A DNA stretch of 58,762 nucleotides from Lachnospiraceae bacterium (GTDB taxonomy: Bacteria > Bacillota > Clostridia > Lachnospirales > Lachnospiraceae), in assembly GCA_024685005.1 (NCBI GenBank), contig JAIKWF010000032.1, positions 1 through 58,762 on the forward strand. Reading direction: 5' to 3'. The notes below the pieces were generated by a model, which saw only the letters and a list, made by a program, of their open reading frames with translations, was not told the origin of the DNA and did not search any database. Positions 58,322 through 58,762 of this stretch are shown in pieces. Within the stretch, counting starts at the first letter, position 1. Each line of letters begins with the position of its first letter. A program made the translations under genes and the position numbers.

Positions 58322-58762
58322 GCATCACTCCCCTTTTCAATTCTTTCAAAAAGATGATCAAGAACCTGATCTTTAGGTATATCCAGTACAACACCCAGTT
58401 CCTGATAAAGAACCTCCTCAGCTAGTTTCATATATTTTTCATCAACCGCAGTAGGCTTCTTACCTTCTTTCAGCCTTTCCTGTTTTCTGAAATATAAGCA
58501 CTTGATAAGCCCAAACAGCTCCGTACAATCATATTTTTGGAGTGCTTCCTTATACTCTGCTTCCGGTTTCTTTTTATCCTTTATCTTCAATGGTTTGATA
58601 TCAGCAATTCGATCAATCAACCTTAATGCTTCATCCTTTGAAATAAGCTTTCTCATTTTGGAAATGTCGCCATCTACCGCGACATATATTTTTGCCGTTC
58701 CATTTTTCTGGTATAAGATGTAAAACAGCTTGTCTTTAGGTATCCCCGGAATATCAACTGTT
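58318..58762 (-). CDS. CarD family transcriptional regulator, 5' end beyond window
   Basis: The reading frame is open to the right edge; 147 residues are visible. The N-terminal RNA-polymerase-interacting domain shows TVDIPGIPKDKLFYILYQKN, then IYVAVDGDISKMRKLISKDE, followed by the helical domain LQKYDCTELFGLIKCLYFRK and VDEKYMKLAEEVLYQELGVV. This is the CarD/CdnL plan. CarD stabilises the open promoter complex at many genes. Judged by the family, about 15-20 residues are missing. An ATG at 58656 is internal (Met of KMRKLIS), not the start. First visible gene of an operon with the HPr-like and DUF2798-HicB genes. Confidence 0.9.
   Translation of the reverse strand, partial: TVDIPGIPKDKLFYILYQKNGTAKIYVAVDGDISKMRKLISKDEALRLIDRIADIKPLKIKDKKKPEAEYKEALQKYDCTELFGLIKCLYFRKQERLKEGKKPTAVDEKYMKLAEEVLYQELGVVLDIPKDQVLDHLFERIEKGSDA

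Overview
The window looks like chromosomal DNA of a Lachnospiraceae-type Clostridium relative (Firmicutes). The reasons are a CIRCE/HrcA heat-shock operon, a FabK-type fatty-acid operon with a FabT-like MarR regulator, a Bce-type antimicrobial-peptide module, a LytTR/DUF3021/ABC cassette, a CarD regulator, a phosphoketolase, and sigma-A promoters and terminators of clostridial type. The family assignment is inference from gene content; no rRNA or tRNA is present. Almost everything reads on the minus strand, so operons are described from high to low coordinate.

1-4.6 kb: hrcA-grpE-dnaK under a perfect CIRCE (dnaK loses its last few codons at the left edge), then a gene for a lysine/alanine-repeat, histone-H1-like protein with its own promoter and terminator. 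4.6-13.4 kb: a tightly packed probable operon: Cache-GGDEF diguanylate cyclase, GGDEF-EAL protein, MBOAT O-acyltransferase, SGNH-type partner, aminotransferase, patatin-like lipase, uppP. 13.4-14.4 kb: GIY-YIG protein, and a divergent queT behind a preQ1-I riboswitch. 14.4-21.0 kb: a second surface-modification operon (ABC ATPase, ABC permease, Cache sensor without output domain, MraY-like transferase, MBOAT, SGNH hydrolase). 21.1-23.6 kb: phosphoketolase xfp.

23.7-37.4 kb is a transport and defence block. It holds a large FtsX-type permease with two lipoprotein HlyD-like adaptors but no ATPase, a BceS/BceR-like two-component system, a BceAB-like transporter behind a membrane-anchored erythromycin-esterase-family protein, and a ROK regulator. 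37.4-39.1 kb is a scar: two decayed gene ends (an Ig-like surface protein and a sugar-ABC ATPase) abut head to head, followed by an inositol-monophosphatase gene whose end overlaps an antisense remnant of a metallo-hydrolase gene found intact 3 kb away. 39.1-45.6 kb: LytTR-DUF3021-ABC cassette, MBL hydrolase, GNAT, a monocistronic 37-residue Met/His/Cys-rich peptide gene not called by ordinary ORF cut-offs, a ferredoxin-GNAT fusion and a nucleotidyltransferase.

45.7-53.7 kb: the type II fatty-acid operon acpP-fabK-fabD-fabG-fabF-fabZ-accDA(fused)-fabH-marR, with three TTTGA-N3-TCAAA operators at its promoter; accB and accC are absent. 53.7-56.4 kb: a heavy-metal P-type ATPase and a divergent TetR regulator sharing an operator region. 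56.5-57.1 kb: a Phd/RelE-type toxin-antitoxin pair. 57.2 kb to the right edge: carD (5' end outside the window), an HPr-like protein without the phosphorylatable histidine, and a DUF2798 membrane protein fused to the C-terminal part of a HicB antitoxin.

The most distinctive material is the pair of MBOAT/SGNH modules, each tied to sensory or c-di-GMP proteins, the stand-alone 37-residue peptide gene, the carD/HPr-like/DUF2798-HicB operon, and the ATPase-less FtsX exporter. Promoters, operators and terminators were found by eye from consensus spacing and are predictions.
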